Below the pieces are notes generated by a model that was not told where the DNA came from, searched no databases, and worked only from the letters and a program-made list of their open reading frames with translations. DNA of 64,000 bases, taken from positions 62,001-126,000 of the forward strand of contig NZ_JAMBOB010000010.1 of the NCBI RefSeq assembly GCF_023715415.1, given 5' to 3'. Origin of the DNA: Neobacillus niacini. Its GTDB lineage: Bacteria; Bacillota; Bacilli; Bacillales; Cytobacillaceae. The first letter of the stretch is position 1. Each line of letters starts with the position of its first letter. Shown in pieces: positions 41,494 through 50,330 of this stretch. Position numbers and translations under genes: made by a program.

Positions 41494-42170
41494 GAAGACA
41501 CCCTCCGGTCTTCAGTTATCCTGCCATCCTTTATCGTAATAATTCTCTTAGCATATGCTGCTATTTCTTCTTCATGGGTAACAATGATCACCGTTTTTCC
41601 TTCTTCATTTAGCTGTGTGAACAGCTTCATTATTTGTTCACTCGTTTTCGAATCAAGTGCACCCGTTGGTTCATCGGCTAAGAGAATAGTAGGATTATTA
41701 ACCAATGCTCTAGCAATCGCAACACGCTGCTTCTGGCCTCCAGACAATTGATTAGGTAAATGCTTCATCCGGTCACCTAACCCTACTTTTTCAAGGAGAT
41801 TTTTTGCCCTTGCTGTTCTTTCCCGCCTAGAAACTCCGGCATATACAAGCGGAGAAGCAACATTTTTAATCGCATTATCTCTAGGAAACATGAAGAATTG
41901 TTGAAAAACAAAACCGACATGTTCATTTCTTAGCTTAGCTAAGATGCTCTCTTTTGCAGAGGCGATTTGTTCACCATTTAGTTCATATGTACCTGATGAT
42001 GGATAATCTAAAAAGCCAATGATATTCATTAAGGTAGATTTACCAGATCCAGATGGGCCCATAATGGCGACAAACTCCCCATCTTCTATCGTTAAATCAA
42101 TTCCATGAAGTACCGGTACCTCTAATGAACCCTTACCATAAACTTTTGTAATGTCACTCAACTTCATCAT
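41490..42170 (-). CDS. MacB/LolD-type ABC ATPase (YknY-like)
   Basis: 226 aa, single NBD. Walker [15 protein letters not shown]-loop FVFQQFFMFPRDNAIKNV, signature [15 protein letters not shown], Walker B ILLADEPTGALD and VTHEEEIA. Middle gene of the membrane-fusion/ATPase/permease operon; starts within the last 17 bp of the fusion-protein gene. Catalytic residues are complete. Confidence 0.92.
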   Translation of the reverse strand: MMKLSDITKVYGKGSLEVPVLHGIDLTIEDGEFVAIMGPSGSGKSTLMNIIGFLDYPSSGTYELNGEQIASAKESILAKLRNEHVGFVFQQFFMFPRDNAIKNVASPLVYAGVSRRERTARAKNLLEKVGLGDRMKHLPNQLSGGQKQRVAIARALVNNPTILLADEPTGALDSKTSEQIMKLFTQLNEEGKTVIIVTHEEEIAAYAKRIITIKDGRITEDRRVSS

Positions 42171-43380
42171 ATGCGGTCACTTCCATTCCATCATGCATTT
42201 CTTCCGTTGGTGTAAGGACCACGAGTTCCCCCGGTGTAATTCCTGATGTAACTTCAATAAAGGCATCGTTCATCACTCCCATTTGAATCTCACGTCTTTC
42301 TAACTTACCATCCTTTAAAATATATACAATTTTTATTCCTGCTTCATCGATAAGAGCCGGATGTGGGATAGCCACTTTTTTGCCCGTCTCACCCGCTTTT
42401 ATTTCTAAAGAAACATGGAAGCCTTGCCGTAACTCGGTCGTATCATCGGTAATTGTAACCTTAAAAGGATACATGGTTACATTGCCAGCTCCGCCACCGC
42501 CTTCGAATCCTTCTCCACCGCCGCCATCTGCACTTGGGAATTGTGAAACAGATTCAATCGCACCCTGCCATTCACGATCCTTAAAAACCTTTGGCCGGAT
42601 GATAACCGGTTGCCCTTCCTTAATCTTGACGGTATCGAATTCACTCATCGATCCAATAACTTTATAGGGTTGACTTGAAATAATGTGGATAACAGGTTCT
42701 GCTCCTCCTGCTTCTGTATTGGCCACATTTTGATTAACCTTTACGATAATCCCATCCATTTTACTTACAATGGTCATCTCACTTTTCTGTGCATTTAATT
42801 CTTTTATCCGTTCTTCAGCCGAAGTAATTTCCGACTTTGTACTTTCATATTGCATCTCTTGTTGGATTTTTTCATTGGAAAGCTGGTTTACGTCTTCTTG
42901 TGAAACAAGCCCTTCAGCGGCCTCTACAGTTTCAGCAACTTGTGTTTCTAGCTTCTTTTTAGCTTCTTTAATCCGGCTGTTGAGATCAGAAATTTGATTT
43001 TGCTCTGTTTTCCCTCTACTTTGCAGCAATTCTTTCTCACGGACAGCTCTTTTAAGTTCACTATCAATTTTTGAAGAATCATAGATTATTAGTGGATCTC
43101 CAGCTTTGATAGCTTGGTTCTCTGTTACTTTAAATTCACTTATTTCCCCTTTTTCCGGTTCGATAAAGACCTTTTGCTCGCTTTCTGGAACAATTTTTCC
43201 TGTAACAAGAATTGATTCTACCAATTCTTGTTCACTCACCTTTTGTACGCTAATACTCATGACACCTTCATCCGTACTTACTGTTTTAATCCCTGTTTTG
43301 GCATATAAAAATGTACCCGTGCTCGCAATGACAAGTATTCCTACAATGACTGATATCCAAATCCAAATCTTTTTCTTCAC
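42154..43380 (-). CDS. Membrane-fusion (HlyD/MacA-like) protein (YknX-like)
   Basis: 408 aa. One N-terminal membrane helix (~5-26), lipoyl-like half motifs (ENQAIKAGDPLIIYDSS and MDGIIVKVNQNVANTEAG), a long coiled-coil hairpin (~105-205) and beta-barrel domains. A Gly-rich insert (~SADGGGGEGFEGGGGAGN, about 288-305) interrupts the barrel, an oddity not usual for YknX. It starts with GTG 43380 behind GGGGG. The external adaptor works with the MacB-like permease and ATPase downstream. Confidence 0.88.
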   Translation of the reverse strand: MKKKIWIWISVIVGILVIASTGTFLYAKTGIKTVSTDEGVMSISVQKVSEQELVESILVTGKIVPESEQKVFIEPEKGEISEFKVTENQAIKAGDPLIIYDSSKIDSELKRAVREKELLQSRGKTEQNQISDLNSRIKEAKKKLETQVAETVEAAEGLVSQEDVNQLSNEKIQQEMQYESTKSEITSAEERIKELNAQKSEMTIVSKMDGIIVKVNQNVANTEAGGAEPVIHIISSQPYKVIGSMSEFDTVKIKEGQPVIIRPKVFKDREWQGAIESVSQFPSADGGGGEGFEGGGGAGNVTMYPFKVTITDDTTELRQGFHVSLEIKAGETGKKVAIPHPALIDEAGIKIVYILKDGKLERREIQMGVMNDAFIEVTSGITPGELVVLTPTEEMHDGMEVTAYDEVE

Positions 43381-43501
43381 CTATATACCCCCGTAGAATC
43401 TATTGTTTATCTAGTATCTACTATAAAGGTACTGGAAATATTTTCAATAGTTTTTAACGGTTTGTTTTTCTATTAATAATCGATAGATTCCATAGGAAGA
43501 C

Positions 43502-43528
43502 AAAAAGCCTTTCAGCTGAAAGGCTTTT
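43502..43528 (-). terminator. Terminator of selO
   Basis: Perfect 13-bp palindrome AAAAGCCTTTCAG / CTGAAAGGCTTTT followed by TTGTC on the minus strand and by GTTTTG on the plus strand. Confidence 0.8.
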
Positions 43529-43547
43529 GTTTTGTAATTTAACATTT

Positions 43548-45014
43548 TTAAGTTCCACAAAAGGTTCGATACGGACGAGGTGATGCCGCTGGCAGAGCAG
43601 CATATTCCATTTGTTCTGAAGAGTACGCATATGGATTGGATAGTGCCTCAAGAAGGCCCTCCATCACACTATAATCTCCATTATTCGCTGCTTCCAGTGC
43701 TTCCTCTACCCGGTGGTTTCGAGGGATTACCGCAGGATTACTATTTCTCATTAACTGAATGGAAGTGTCCTTTGATCCCTGCTGCCTGCCTAGTCTTGCC
43801 TGCCACTGTTCAAGCCACTGAGTAAATTCCGTTGTTCCATGCAGAATCGTTTCTTCTGGTTTATTCAAGGTTAAGGCTCTGAAGGTGTTCGTATAGTCTG
43901 CACGATGCTTTTGCATCATATCTAGAAGGTCTTTTATTAGCGATTTATCATTTTCCTCTACATTAAAAATTCCTAATTTCGCTCTCATTCCCTCTAGCCA
44001 GTTCGATTCAAAAAGCTGAGCAAAGTCGGAGAGCTTATCTTGTGCGAGTGTAACTGCTTCCTCTTGATTCTCATGTAGAAGCGGCAACAGAGCCTCAGCT
44101 AACCGTGCTAAATTCCAGACACCAATATTCGGCTGATTCCCATAAGCATAGCGGCCTTCTCGGTCAATAGAACTGAACACAGTAGCAGGATCATAGGTAT
44201 CCATAAAGGCACAAGGTCCATAATCAATGGTTTCCCCACTTATCGTCATGTTATCAGTATTCATTACCCCATGGATAAAGCCAACCAGCTGCCATTTAGC
44301 AAGCAGCATCGCTTGACAATTAATCACTTCCTGAAGAAACGAAAGATACCGGTTCTCAGCACCTTCAACTTTAGGATAATGGCGTTTTATTGCATAGTCT
44401 GCTAACTCCAGAAGTTCCCCTTCACTGCCCCATCTTGCGGCATATTGAAAGGTGCCAACCCGAAGATGACTAGCAGCTACTCGAGTTAAAATAGCACCTG
44501 GCAGATAGGATTCTCGAGCTATCTCTTCACCAGTTGTTACTACTGCTAAACTGCGTGTGGTAGGTATACCTAAACAATAAATTGCTTCCGAGATAATATA
44601 TTCACGCAGCATTGGTCCAATTGCTGCCCGGCCATCTCCCCCACGTGAGTAAGGCGTCCTTCCTGAACCCTTAAGCTGGATATCAAATCGCTCACCGGTT
44701 GGTGTTATCTGTTCTCCAATAAGCACCGCCCGACCGTCACCTAACATTGTAAAATGCCCAAATTGGTGTCCCGCATATGCTTGTGCAAGAGGGGAAGCAC
44801 CTTCAGGTATTTTGTTCCCAGCAAACACCGCTGCTCCTTCTTCACTTTGTAAATTCTGTACGTCTAAACCCAGTGATATCGCCAATGATTTGTTAAAAAT
44901 AGCAATCTTAGGTGATTGTACAGGGGTTGGGTTCTGGCTGGTGAAGAATACTTTCGGCAAACGAGCATAACTATTATCAAAGTTCCATCCTGTTTCACTT
45001 ACCTCTTTCGTCAT
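43548..45014 (-). CDS. selO: Protein adenylyltransferase SelO (YdiU/UPF0061)
   Basis: 488 aa. Pseudokinase-fold enzyme that transfers AMP from ATP to Ser/Thr/Tyr of proteins. Family landmarks: [11 protein letters not shown] near the start, [69 protein letters not shown] (catalytic-loop region with N and D) and the C-terminal TFCGT. Start placed at ATG 45014, 7 bp after AGGGGG; the frame opens 30 codons further upstream without a site. The C-terminal Cys that forms the redox disulfide in E. coli SelO is represented by the FCGT cysteine. Family length is ~480, so complete. Confidence 0.92.
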   Translation of the reverse strand: MTKEVSETGWNFDNSYARLPKVFFTSQNPTPVQSPKIAIFNKSLAISLGLDVQNLQSEEGAAVFAGNKIPEGASPLAQAYAGHQFGHFTMLGDGRAVLIGEQITPTGERFDIQLKGSGRTPYSRGGDGRAAIGPMLREYIISEAIYCLGIPTTRSLAVVTTGEEIARESYLPGAILTRVAASHLRVGTFQYAARWGSEGELLELADYAIKRHYPKVEGAENRYLSFLQEVINCQAMLLAKWQLVGFIHGVMNTDNMTISGETIDYGPCAFMDTYDPATVFSSIDREGRYAYGNQPNIGVWNLARLAEALLPLLHENQEEAVTLAQDKLSDFAQLFESNWLEGMRAKLGIFNVEENDKSLIKDLLDMMQKHRADYTNTFRALTLNKPEETILHGTTEFTQWLEQWQARLGRQQGSKDTSIQLMRNSNPAVIPRNHRVEEALEAANNGDYSVMEGLLEALSNPYAYSSEQMEYAALPAASPRPYRTFCGT

Positions 45015-45121
45015 CGAATCCCCCTTTTCTTCTACCATCGAATATTCAATTTGCTCTGAACTATTTTTCATACTGTTTTGCTTATGCTGTTTTATTATAC
45101 CCAATGAGGTCTTTCTATAAA

Positions 45122-47029
45122 TTAACTAATACTGATCCACCATACCAAGGCTGAATCAAGTTCTTCACTTAAAAGGTTTTTTCTACGAAAAAGCTTGTTT
45201 AGCTCCTCGTAATCCATATGTTCCTGGGACATCGATAAATCAATATCCTTAATTTCTTTTTCAAGACTATTAATCCTTGCCAGAGCATTTGCCATTACTT
45301 CCTCTTGATTTATACCTTCGGATTTAACTCTTTGTTTCTTATCTTTTTCACGATTAACGATTGGTTCTTCTTTAGGCTGCTGACTTTTATAATAATCGTA
45401 ATTTCCTGGGTAGCTTTTTAAACCATAATCCTCCAATGCAATTACTCTTTCAGCGATTTTATTAATAAAAAATCTATCATGAGAAATAAAGAATATGGTG
45501 CCTTTAAAATCGTCGAGCGCTTCCTCAAGGGTTTCAATCGAGTCAATATCAAGATGATTCGTCGGCTCATCGAGGATCAATAAATTAATGTCATGGTATA
45601 AAAGCATTGCTAGCTTTAGTCTGATTCTTTCACCACCAGACAAATGCTTTACCTTTGTGAATGGGCTTTTTTTATAAAACATGAACTTAGATAAATATTC
45701 TCGAGCTTTTCCTTCTAGGATAGAAATATCTTCTCTAAAGGCTTCTAACACCGTGAGCTCTTCATCGTTAAAGGTAATTTTCTGTGGTAAGTAAGCTGCC
45801 ATTACATTTGCACCTAGTTGCACTACACCATTGTCTGGCTGCTCTTCCCCTACTAGCATTTTTAAGAAGGTGGTTTTCCCGCTTCCATTTGGACCAACAA
45901 GCCCCACTCTTTCACCATAATGAACCATTAAATCTGAGTCCTTAAAAATCAGCTTATTCTGATACCTTTTTGAGAGTCCAATGGCTTTAATGGTTTCATT
46001 TCCAGACCGCTGCCCTTCTTTGAAATCAAGTCTCATATTTCGTCTGTCAAAAACGGGCTTATCGATTCGCTCCATTTTATCAAGCTTTTTTTGAATACTG
46101 GCGGCCCTTCGAAAGAACTTATTATTATCAGCTCTCATTGCCCAGTCTCTTAAGCTTGTAACGGTCTTTTCCATGTTATTTATTTTCTTCTGCTGTTCTC
46201 GAAAGTGCTCATATTGAATGCGCATATTTTCTTCTTTTTGACTTACAAAAGCAGAGTAATTCCCTTTATAGGAAATCGATTCCATATCTTCGATTTCGAC
46301 AATTTTAGTTGCTACATTGTCGAGAAAGTATCGATCATGAGAGACGATAATGACAATTCCTTTATAGTTTCGAAGATAGCCCTCCAGCCATTCAATGGCA
46401 TCCATATCCAAATGATTGGTTGGCTCATCCAGCAGCAGGATATCCGGATTATGGGTTAACAGCTTTCCAAGCACGACTGTTGTTTTTTCCCCGCCGCTTA
46501 GTAAATTAAATTCTTTGTTTAAAAAGGTTTCAGCAAAATTAAGACCCGTACAAACCCTTCCTAATTTTTCATCACGTTCGTATCCGCCCTTTACTTCAAA
46601 TAGTTGGACCAAATCGCTATATTTATTTAGGGCTTTTTCTAGGGCAGTATCTTCCAATGTTTTCATTTGCTCTTCTAATTGACGCATTTGAATTTCGATT
46701 ATGTCAATTTCCTCAAAGGCCAACTGTAAAACATCGATAACCTTTAATCCTTTAGGATATACAGGTGATTGCTCCAAGTAAGCCTTTGAAGCTCCTCTTG
46801 GCAAGTTAATTAGACCTTCATCATACCCAGGGCTTGAGGTTTGCGGGTATCCAGGATAATAATGCATTTGCTCAATTCCGGCGATAAGTTTAAGAATGGT
46901 GCTCTTGCCGCTTCCGTTGGCCCCGATGATACCAATCTTCTCTCCTTCATAAGCCTCAAACGATATATTTTTAACCACAAGGGTAGCTTCCATAAATTTC
47001 TTAACACCATGTAATTTCAGTTCTAACAT
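45122..47029 (-). CDS. ABC-F family ATPase (ribosome-acting type)
   Basis: 635 aa, two NBDs without membrane domains: Walker [13 protein letters not shown] and [12 protein letters not shown], signatures [13 protein letters not shown] and [13 protein letters not shown], Walker [12 protein letters not shown] and [11 protein letters not shown], with both catalytic Glu present. The linker between NBDs (~240-310) is the P-site tRNA interaction motif region typical of ABC-F. An Arm-like insert ([19 protein letters not shown]) sits in NBD1. The C-terminal ~70 residues form a coiled coil. ABC-F proteins rescue stalled ribosomes or protect them from antibiotics; which applies here is not clear. Start at ATG 47029, 5 bp after GAAGGAG. 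Confidence 0.88.
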   Translation of the reverse strand: MLELKLHGVKKFMEATLVVKNISFEAYEGEKIGIIGANGSGKSTILKLIAGIEQMHYYPGYPQTSSPGYDEGLINLPRGASKAYLEQSPVYPKGLKVIDVLQLAFEEIDIIEIQMRQLEEQMKTLEDTALEKALNKYSDLVQLFEVKGGYERDEKLGRVCTGLNFAETFLNKEFNLLSGGEKTTVVLGKLLTHNPDILLLDEPTNHLDMDAIEWLEGYLRNYKGIVIIVSHDRYFLDNVATKIVEIEDMESISYKGNYSAFVSQKEENMRIQYEHFREQQKKINNMEKTVTSLRDWAMRADNNKFFRRAASIQKKLDKMERIDKPVFDRRNMRLDFKEGQRSGNETIKAIGLSKRYQNKLIFKDSDLMVHYGERVGLVGPNGSGKTTFLKMLVGEEQPDNGVVQLGANVMAAYLPQKITFNDEELTVLEAFREDISILEGKAREYLSKFMFYKKSPFTKVKHLSGGERIRLKLAMLLYHDINLLILDEPTNHLDIDSIETLEEALDDFKGTIFFISHDRFFINKIAERVIALEDYGLKSYPGNYDYYKSQQPKEEPIVNREKDKKQRVKSEGINQEEVMANALARINSLEKEIKDIDLSMSQEHMDYEELNKLFRRKNLLSEELDSALVWWISIS

Positions 47030-47054
47030 AAAATCTCCTTCTTTCATCCATAAT

Positions 47055-47096
47055 CTAAGTTATGCATTTATGGACAAGGCAAAGAAGAACCTGCAT
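47055..47096 (-). promoter_or_regulatory. Possible leader peptide ahead of the ABC-F gene
   Basis: A 13-codon frame, MQVLLCLVHKCIT, ends 25 bp before the ABC-F start, and a CCATAA/TTATGG pairing spans its end. Leader peptides controlling ABC-F resistance genes by ribosome stalling are known. The leader has no good ribosome binding site and no terminator follows, so this is weak. Confidence 0.25.
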
Positions 47097-47137
47097 TTAC
47101 TTATTTATTTTTAATATTGAGGCTGTATTAAACTAGG

Positions 47138-47272
47138 CTGTTGATTTGCACTCCAGGGCGCTATGCTTTCCGCGGGCTCGCCCGTGAGCCTCCTCGCAGC
47201 TTCGCTCCTGCGGGGTCTCACTCAGCTCGTTCATCCCGCAGGAGTCAAGCGCCCTTCCGCTCCAATCAACAG
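47138..47272. repeat. GC-rich Bacillaceae dispersed repeat
   Basis: 135-bp GC-rich island in AT-rich sequence, bounded by CTGTTGATT and AATCAACAG inverted ends. It contains the complementary segments CTCCTGCGGGGT and ATCCCGCAGGAGT and the stretch CCGCGGGCTCGCCCG. From memory, near-identical elements recur many times in Bacillaceae genomes in intergenic regions. It carries no coding frame; it may be a MITE-like or structured-RNA element. Confidence 0.75.
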
Positions 47273-47718
47273 GTTCTAAAAATCAACAGTATCCTTTAAC
47301 ACAGCAAAAATTAAAAAGACCGTTAGAAGATGGTTCTTCTTACGGTCTACATAATCATGGATATAATTTATTTAAAGTAGATAGGAAAATACGCATATGT
47401 TAAATTAGCGCATAGTTATGCCTAAACACCTCGCATAAAAACGGAGGAGTGCTTCAAATAAATGATTATCTTGATTCAGTAAAGTAAGTTACCTTCTAAA
47501 TTGCCATAATTCCATAAGAGCATAACAAATAAGCCTATGTTTAATAGGTGAATGTACACTCATTACAAAATTCATATTAATTTTCAAATGAATTAATATT
47601 AGCAATTAGTTGGTTCCATAAACTTACTTTCCCCCTTCAAAATTTTCTATATTATCTCACTTTTTCATTATTTTGTAAATAATCTGTATCATAATTTTTC
47701 TTAAAAAAGACAAGAAAA
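47273..47718. other. Intergenic stretch without a recognised gene
   Basis: AT-rich. The only structure seen is a hairpin at 47317-47348 (AGACCGTTAGAAG / CTTCTTACGGTCT, one mismatch) without a U-run. No frame with a credible ribosome binding site on either strand. Confidence 0.6.
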
Positions 47719-47748
47719 AAGGCAACGCCCAACAGGGTTAGTTGCCTT
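47719..47748 (-). terminator. Terminator of the NlpC/P60 gene
   Basis: AAGGCAAC / GTTGCCTT outer stem with inner CCC/GGG, followed on the minus strand by TTTTTTCTTG. Confidence 0.85.
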
Positions 47749-47772
47749 GCTAAATTATAAAAAGTTTCGAGC

Positions 47773-48915
47773 CTACTTTAAGATTCTAGATGCTGTTGAA
47801 AATTTAGATGGATTAAACGATGCAATTTTCACGACATCACCCGTTTGTGGAGCATGGATATATTGTCCGCCCCCAATGTAGATTCCAACATGATAGGCAG
47901 GAGAGCCTCTGAAAACTAAATCTCCAGGCTGTACTTGGCTTAGAGAAATTCTTGTTCCAACATTTTGCTGTGCACTAGAAGTTCTTGGAAGACTAATGCC
48001 AACAGAACGAAACACATATGATGTAAATCCGGAACAATCAAACCCACTTGGCGTTGAACCACCCCAAACGTAAGGAACTCCCAAATACTGTTTAGCAGTT
48101 GCAATAACACTATTTGCAGTAGCTGAATTTGTTATGGGTGCAACTACAGATGGTGTTGGTGCTTGTGTTGATGCTTGTGCTGTTGCTTGTGTGGTTACTG
48201 GAGCTTGTGCTTGAGACTGTTGCTGCGTTTCTAAAGCAGACTCTCGAAGTGCTTGCTCAGCGGCCAATTGTGCCTCTTGTTGAGCCCTTAATATCTCTAA
48301 CTCACCTTTTGCAGCTTCAAGTTCTTGTGCAATTTGTTGTTTGTTTTCTTCTATCTGTTTTTGTTCCGCAGCTAATTCTACTTTGCTCTTTTCTAATTCG
48401 TTAATATGATTTTGTAATTGTTCCTTTGCCTCTTTTAACGTTACTTCCTTTTCTTTAAAACCTTCTAGTAGTATATTATCATTTTCAATAATTTTAGAAA
48501 TAGCAGTAAAACGGTTAAAAAACTCTGAGATGCTGCCAGCTGAAAGTAAAACTTCTGCGTAGGTAACGACCGACTGATTTCCTTTTTCCTGAATGCTCTT
48601 TAATCTTTCTGAATAAACCTCTTTATGGTTAGCTAGATCCTCGTCTGCTTTGATAATTTCAATCTCAGTTTCTTTAATTTTTCCTTGTTGTGTGACAATT
48701 TTTTCATTTAGTATTTGACTTTTTTCAATAGATAACGAGATTTCGTTATCTAATTGTTGGAATTTTGTTTCAAGGTCATCAATATTTTGGTTAACAGCAT
48801 TGATTTGTCCATTTGTCACTGGAACTTCTGGATTTGCAAATGCAGGTGTTGCTTGTATTGTTGTCGCTAAAACAGTAGTTGCGACAATATATTTTATGTA
48901 TTTTTTTATCATCAT
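47773..48915 (-). CDS. NlpC/P60 peptidoglycan endopeptidase (CwlO-like)
   Basis: 380 aa secreted D,L-endopeptidase. Signal peptide (1-27, cleavage after AFA), a long coiled coil (~36-230), an Ala/Gln/Thr-rich linker (~230-265), and a C-terminal NlpC/P60 domain with the catalytic triad C294 (GFDCSGF), H342 (AYHVGIYIG) and H354 (YIHAPQTG). The coiled-coil plus NlpC layout is that of CwlO/YvcE of B. subtilis (473 aa), here shorter. It cuts between D-Glu and the diamino acid of stem peptides. AGAGGAG precedes tandem ATGs. WalR-like and cre-like sites lie upstream. Confidence 0.92.
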   Translation of the reverse strand: MMIKKYIKYIVATTVLATTIQATPAFANPEVPVTNGQINAVNQNIDDLETKFQQLDNEISLSIEKSQILNEKIVTQQGKIKETEIEIIKADEDLANHKEVYSERLKSIQEKGNQSVVTYAEVLLSAGSISEFFNRFTAISKIIENDNILLEGFKEKEVTLKEAKEQLQNHINELEKSKVELAAEQKQIEENKQQIAQELEAAKGELEILRAQQEAQLAAEQALRESALETQQQSQAQAPVTTQATAQASTQAPTPSVVAPITNSATANSVIATAKQYLGVPYVWGGSTPSGFDCSGFTSYVFRSVGISLPRTSSAQQNVGTRISLSQVQPGDLVFRGSPAYHVGIYIGGGQYIHAPQTGDVVKIASFNPSKFSTASRILK

Positions 48916-49011
48916 TAGTTCTCCTCTTGGAAACTATCATTTATTAAAAACTTCTTAATATATTCCTAGTTTATATTCCAATAGGACTAAAAACAATAAT
49001 ACAGTCGATTT

Positions 49012-49038
49012 TGTAATTAAAATGTAATTTAATGTAGA
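49012..49038 (+). promoter_or_regulatory. WalR-box-like direct repeat
   Basis: TGTAAT-TAAAA-TGTAAT, an exact fit to TGTWAH-N5-TGTWAH, with a third TGTAGA nearby. It lies ~100 bp upstream of the endopeptidase start but in the opposite orientation to that gene, so its effect (activation or repression) is unclear. CwlO-type genes are known WalRK targets. Confidence 0.4.
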
Positions 49039-49053
49039 ATAATCTGTCACAAA

Positions 49054-49067
49054 TGTAAACACTTACA
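49054..49067. promoter_or_regulatory. cre-like palindrome
   Basis: TGTAAACACTTACA fits the cre consensus TGWAANCGNTNWCA except at the central CG (CA here). It lies 140 bp upstream of the endopeptidase gene. Confidence 0.3.
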
Positions 49068-49118
49068 CATATTATCAAAAACCACAAAAAAATGAAGACA
49101 GATAAATTCCGCCTCCCC

Positions 49119-49493
49119 TTACCTTTTATGTATTTCATTCCACTGCTTTACCAAACGCTTAGGTGCAGCACGTAAATAGGCTTCTTGAATTAAATCCTTC
49201 AACTCATCCCAGTTTTCTTCAGCCGGATTCTGGATAGAAACCCAGCCGTGTTGACCGATATATGGAGTTTTGTAGAAATGCTCTTTCTGTAGCAATATCT
49301 CTTGCGTTTCGCGGTCTGATTTGAAAGATAGGCTGAACCCCTTCTCATTTTCACCTGATATTACAAACGATTTCCCATTGATTTTAAACGTATTGTGACC
49401 GAAACCGTCGATATGTTCAATGGCTTCGGGCATGGAAAGACAAATTTCTCGTAATTTTTCAAGTATGCCTGTCGATTCTAGTGATTTCACCAT
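49119..49493 (-). CDS. MmcQ/YjbR family protein
   Basis: 124 aa. YjbR-type DNA-binding-like fold: CLSMPEAIEHIDGFGHNTFKINGK, FSLSFKSDRETQEIL, TPYIGQHGWVSI, and the C-terminal LIQEAYLRAAPKRLVKQW. Cellular role undefined; the fold resembles the MotA C-terminal/DNA-binding type. Start at ATG 49493 behind TTAGGTG; a GTG three codons upstream overlaps the site. It follows the VOC gene by ~20 bp and is likely co-transcribed. Confidence 0.85.
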   Translation of the reverse strand: MVKSLESTGILEKLREICLSMPEAIEHIDGFGHNTFKINGKSFVISGENEKGFSLSFKSDRETQEILLQKEHFYKTPYIGQHGWVSIQNPAEENWDELKDLIQEAYLRAAPKRLVKQWNEIHKR

Positions 49494-49514
49494 TTTATTC
49501 ACCTAACATAGATT

Positions 49515-49910
49515 TTATTTTGCATTAGCGTCGGGTTGATGAATTCCAAATATATTTCCTTCGGTATCAATATAATATCCTTGCCAAGCCATTCCGGGCA
49601 GGGCATACTTTGGCAGTGCCACTGTGCCGCCATTCTCAATGATTTTTGCCTCGATTGCGTCATAATTTTCCACACCCATTGTACAAGCAAATCCATTTAA
49701 AGCTTGGTTTGCTTCCGGTGCAGCTCCATGACGCTGCATCAATGCACCGTTGATTCCAGGTTCATTTTCATCCCCTGTTACTGCTCCAAAATAAGGCATT
49801 CCTGCATACTCACTATAATCTTGAAAGGACCATCCAAATACCTCTCCATAAAACTTCTTTGCTCGGTCCATGTCACTCACATGAATTTCAAAATGAACTA
49901 ATCTACCCAT
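49515..49910 (-). CDS. VOC superfamily protein (glyoxalase-like)
   Basis: 131 aa. VOC fold: GRLVHFEIHVSDMDRAKKFYGEVFGW at the start (first metal-ligand His7 region), MPYFGAVTGDENEPGINGALM, and YIDTEGNIFGIHQPD at the end (metal-ligand Glu). Resembles CFP-30B/YjdN-like small VOC proteins; substrate unknown. A GGAGG site precedes the ATG. A weak cre-like GGTAAGCGTAAACA lies 20-35 bp upstream. Confidence 0.88.
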   Translation of the reverse strand: MGRLVHFEIHVSDMDRAKKFYGEVFGWSFQDYSEYAGMPYFGAVTGDENEPGINGALMQRHGAAPEANQALNGFACTMGVENYDAIEAKIIENGGTVALPKYALPGMAWQGYYIDTEGNIFGIHQPDANAK

Positions 49911-49984
49911 TATAGCCTCCTACAATACTTTTTTGTGTTTACGCTTACCATTTCCTATTATAGCCATAAAAAGAATAATTTAAA

Positions 49985-50164
49985 TTAATAGCACAAAATA
50001 GATTTCTCTATCCAATATGTAAATACAGTATTGGGGTTTAGACTCACATACTGTTTCATTTTCAAATACATATCTATGCCATCAGAAACATCGTGCCATA
50101 AATCAGTAAACACAAAATCATAGTTATCCTTAGACACAAAAAAGCAATAACAATCAACTATATA
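49985..50164 (-). pseudogene. Gene remnant, methyltransferase-like C-terminus
   Basis: A 59-codon open stretch on the minus strand without a start codon or ribosome binding site. It reads ...YDFVFTDLWHDVSDGIDMYL...FTYWIEKSILCY. The D-x-W-H-D-x-x-D-G pattern and the YWIE tail look like the C-terminal part of a spermidine-synthase-like Rossmann protein, from memory. A TAG stops the frame upstream and no N-terminal part is present. Probably a decayed gene; family assignment is tentative. Confidence 0.45.
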
Positions 50165-50228
50165 CTATAATCAAGCAGTTTTGGAGAATGTTTTTTATTA
50201 TTGGAGAGCTTAAAATAGAATGTATGCT

Positions 50229-50286
50229 AGCGCTTACTTAAGCTGGGTAAGTGTTTGGGATAGCACCCCGAAAGAATTATCCAAAC
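50229..50286 (+). promoter_or_regulatory. Structured 5' leader of the drug-pump gene
   Basis: Two overlapping hairpins. Stem 1 pairs AGCGCTTAC (50229-50237) with GTAAGTGTT (50247-50255) with two G-U pairs. Stem 2 pairs GTTTGGGATA (50253-50262) with TATCCAAAC (50278-50286) with one bulge. They share 50253-50255 and so may exclude each other, ~45 bp ahead of the pump's ribosome binding site. Confidence 0.4.
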
Positions 50287-50330
50287 CAATTTTCGCACTG
50301 AGAGTCTTTTATACACGAAGGAGAGACACA

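Noticed and set aside
50220-50330. 37-codon N-terminal extension of the DHA2 pump
   Set aside because: The extension is not membrane-like, lacks a start site, and AAGGAGAG stands right before ATG 50331; the region forms RNA hairpins instead.
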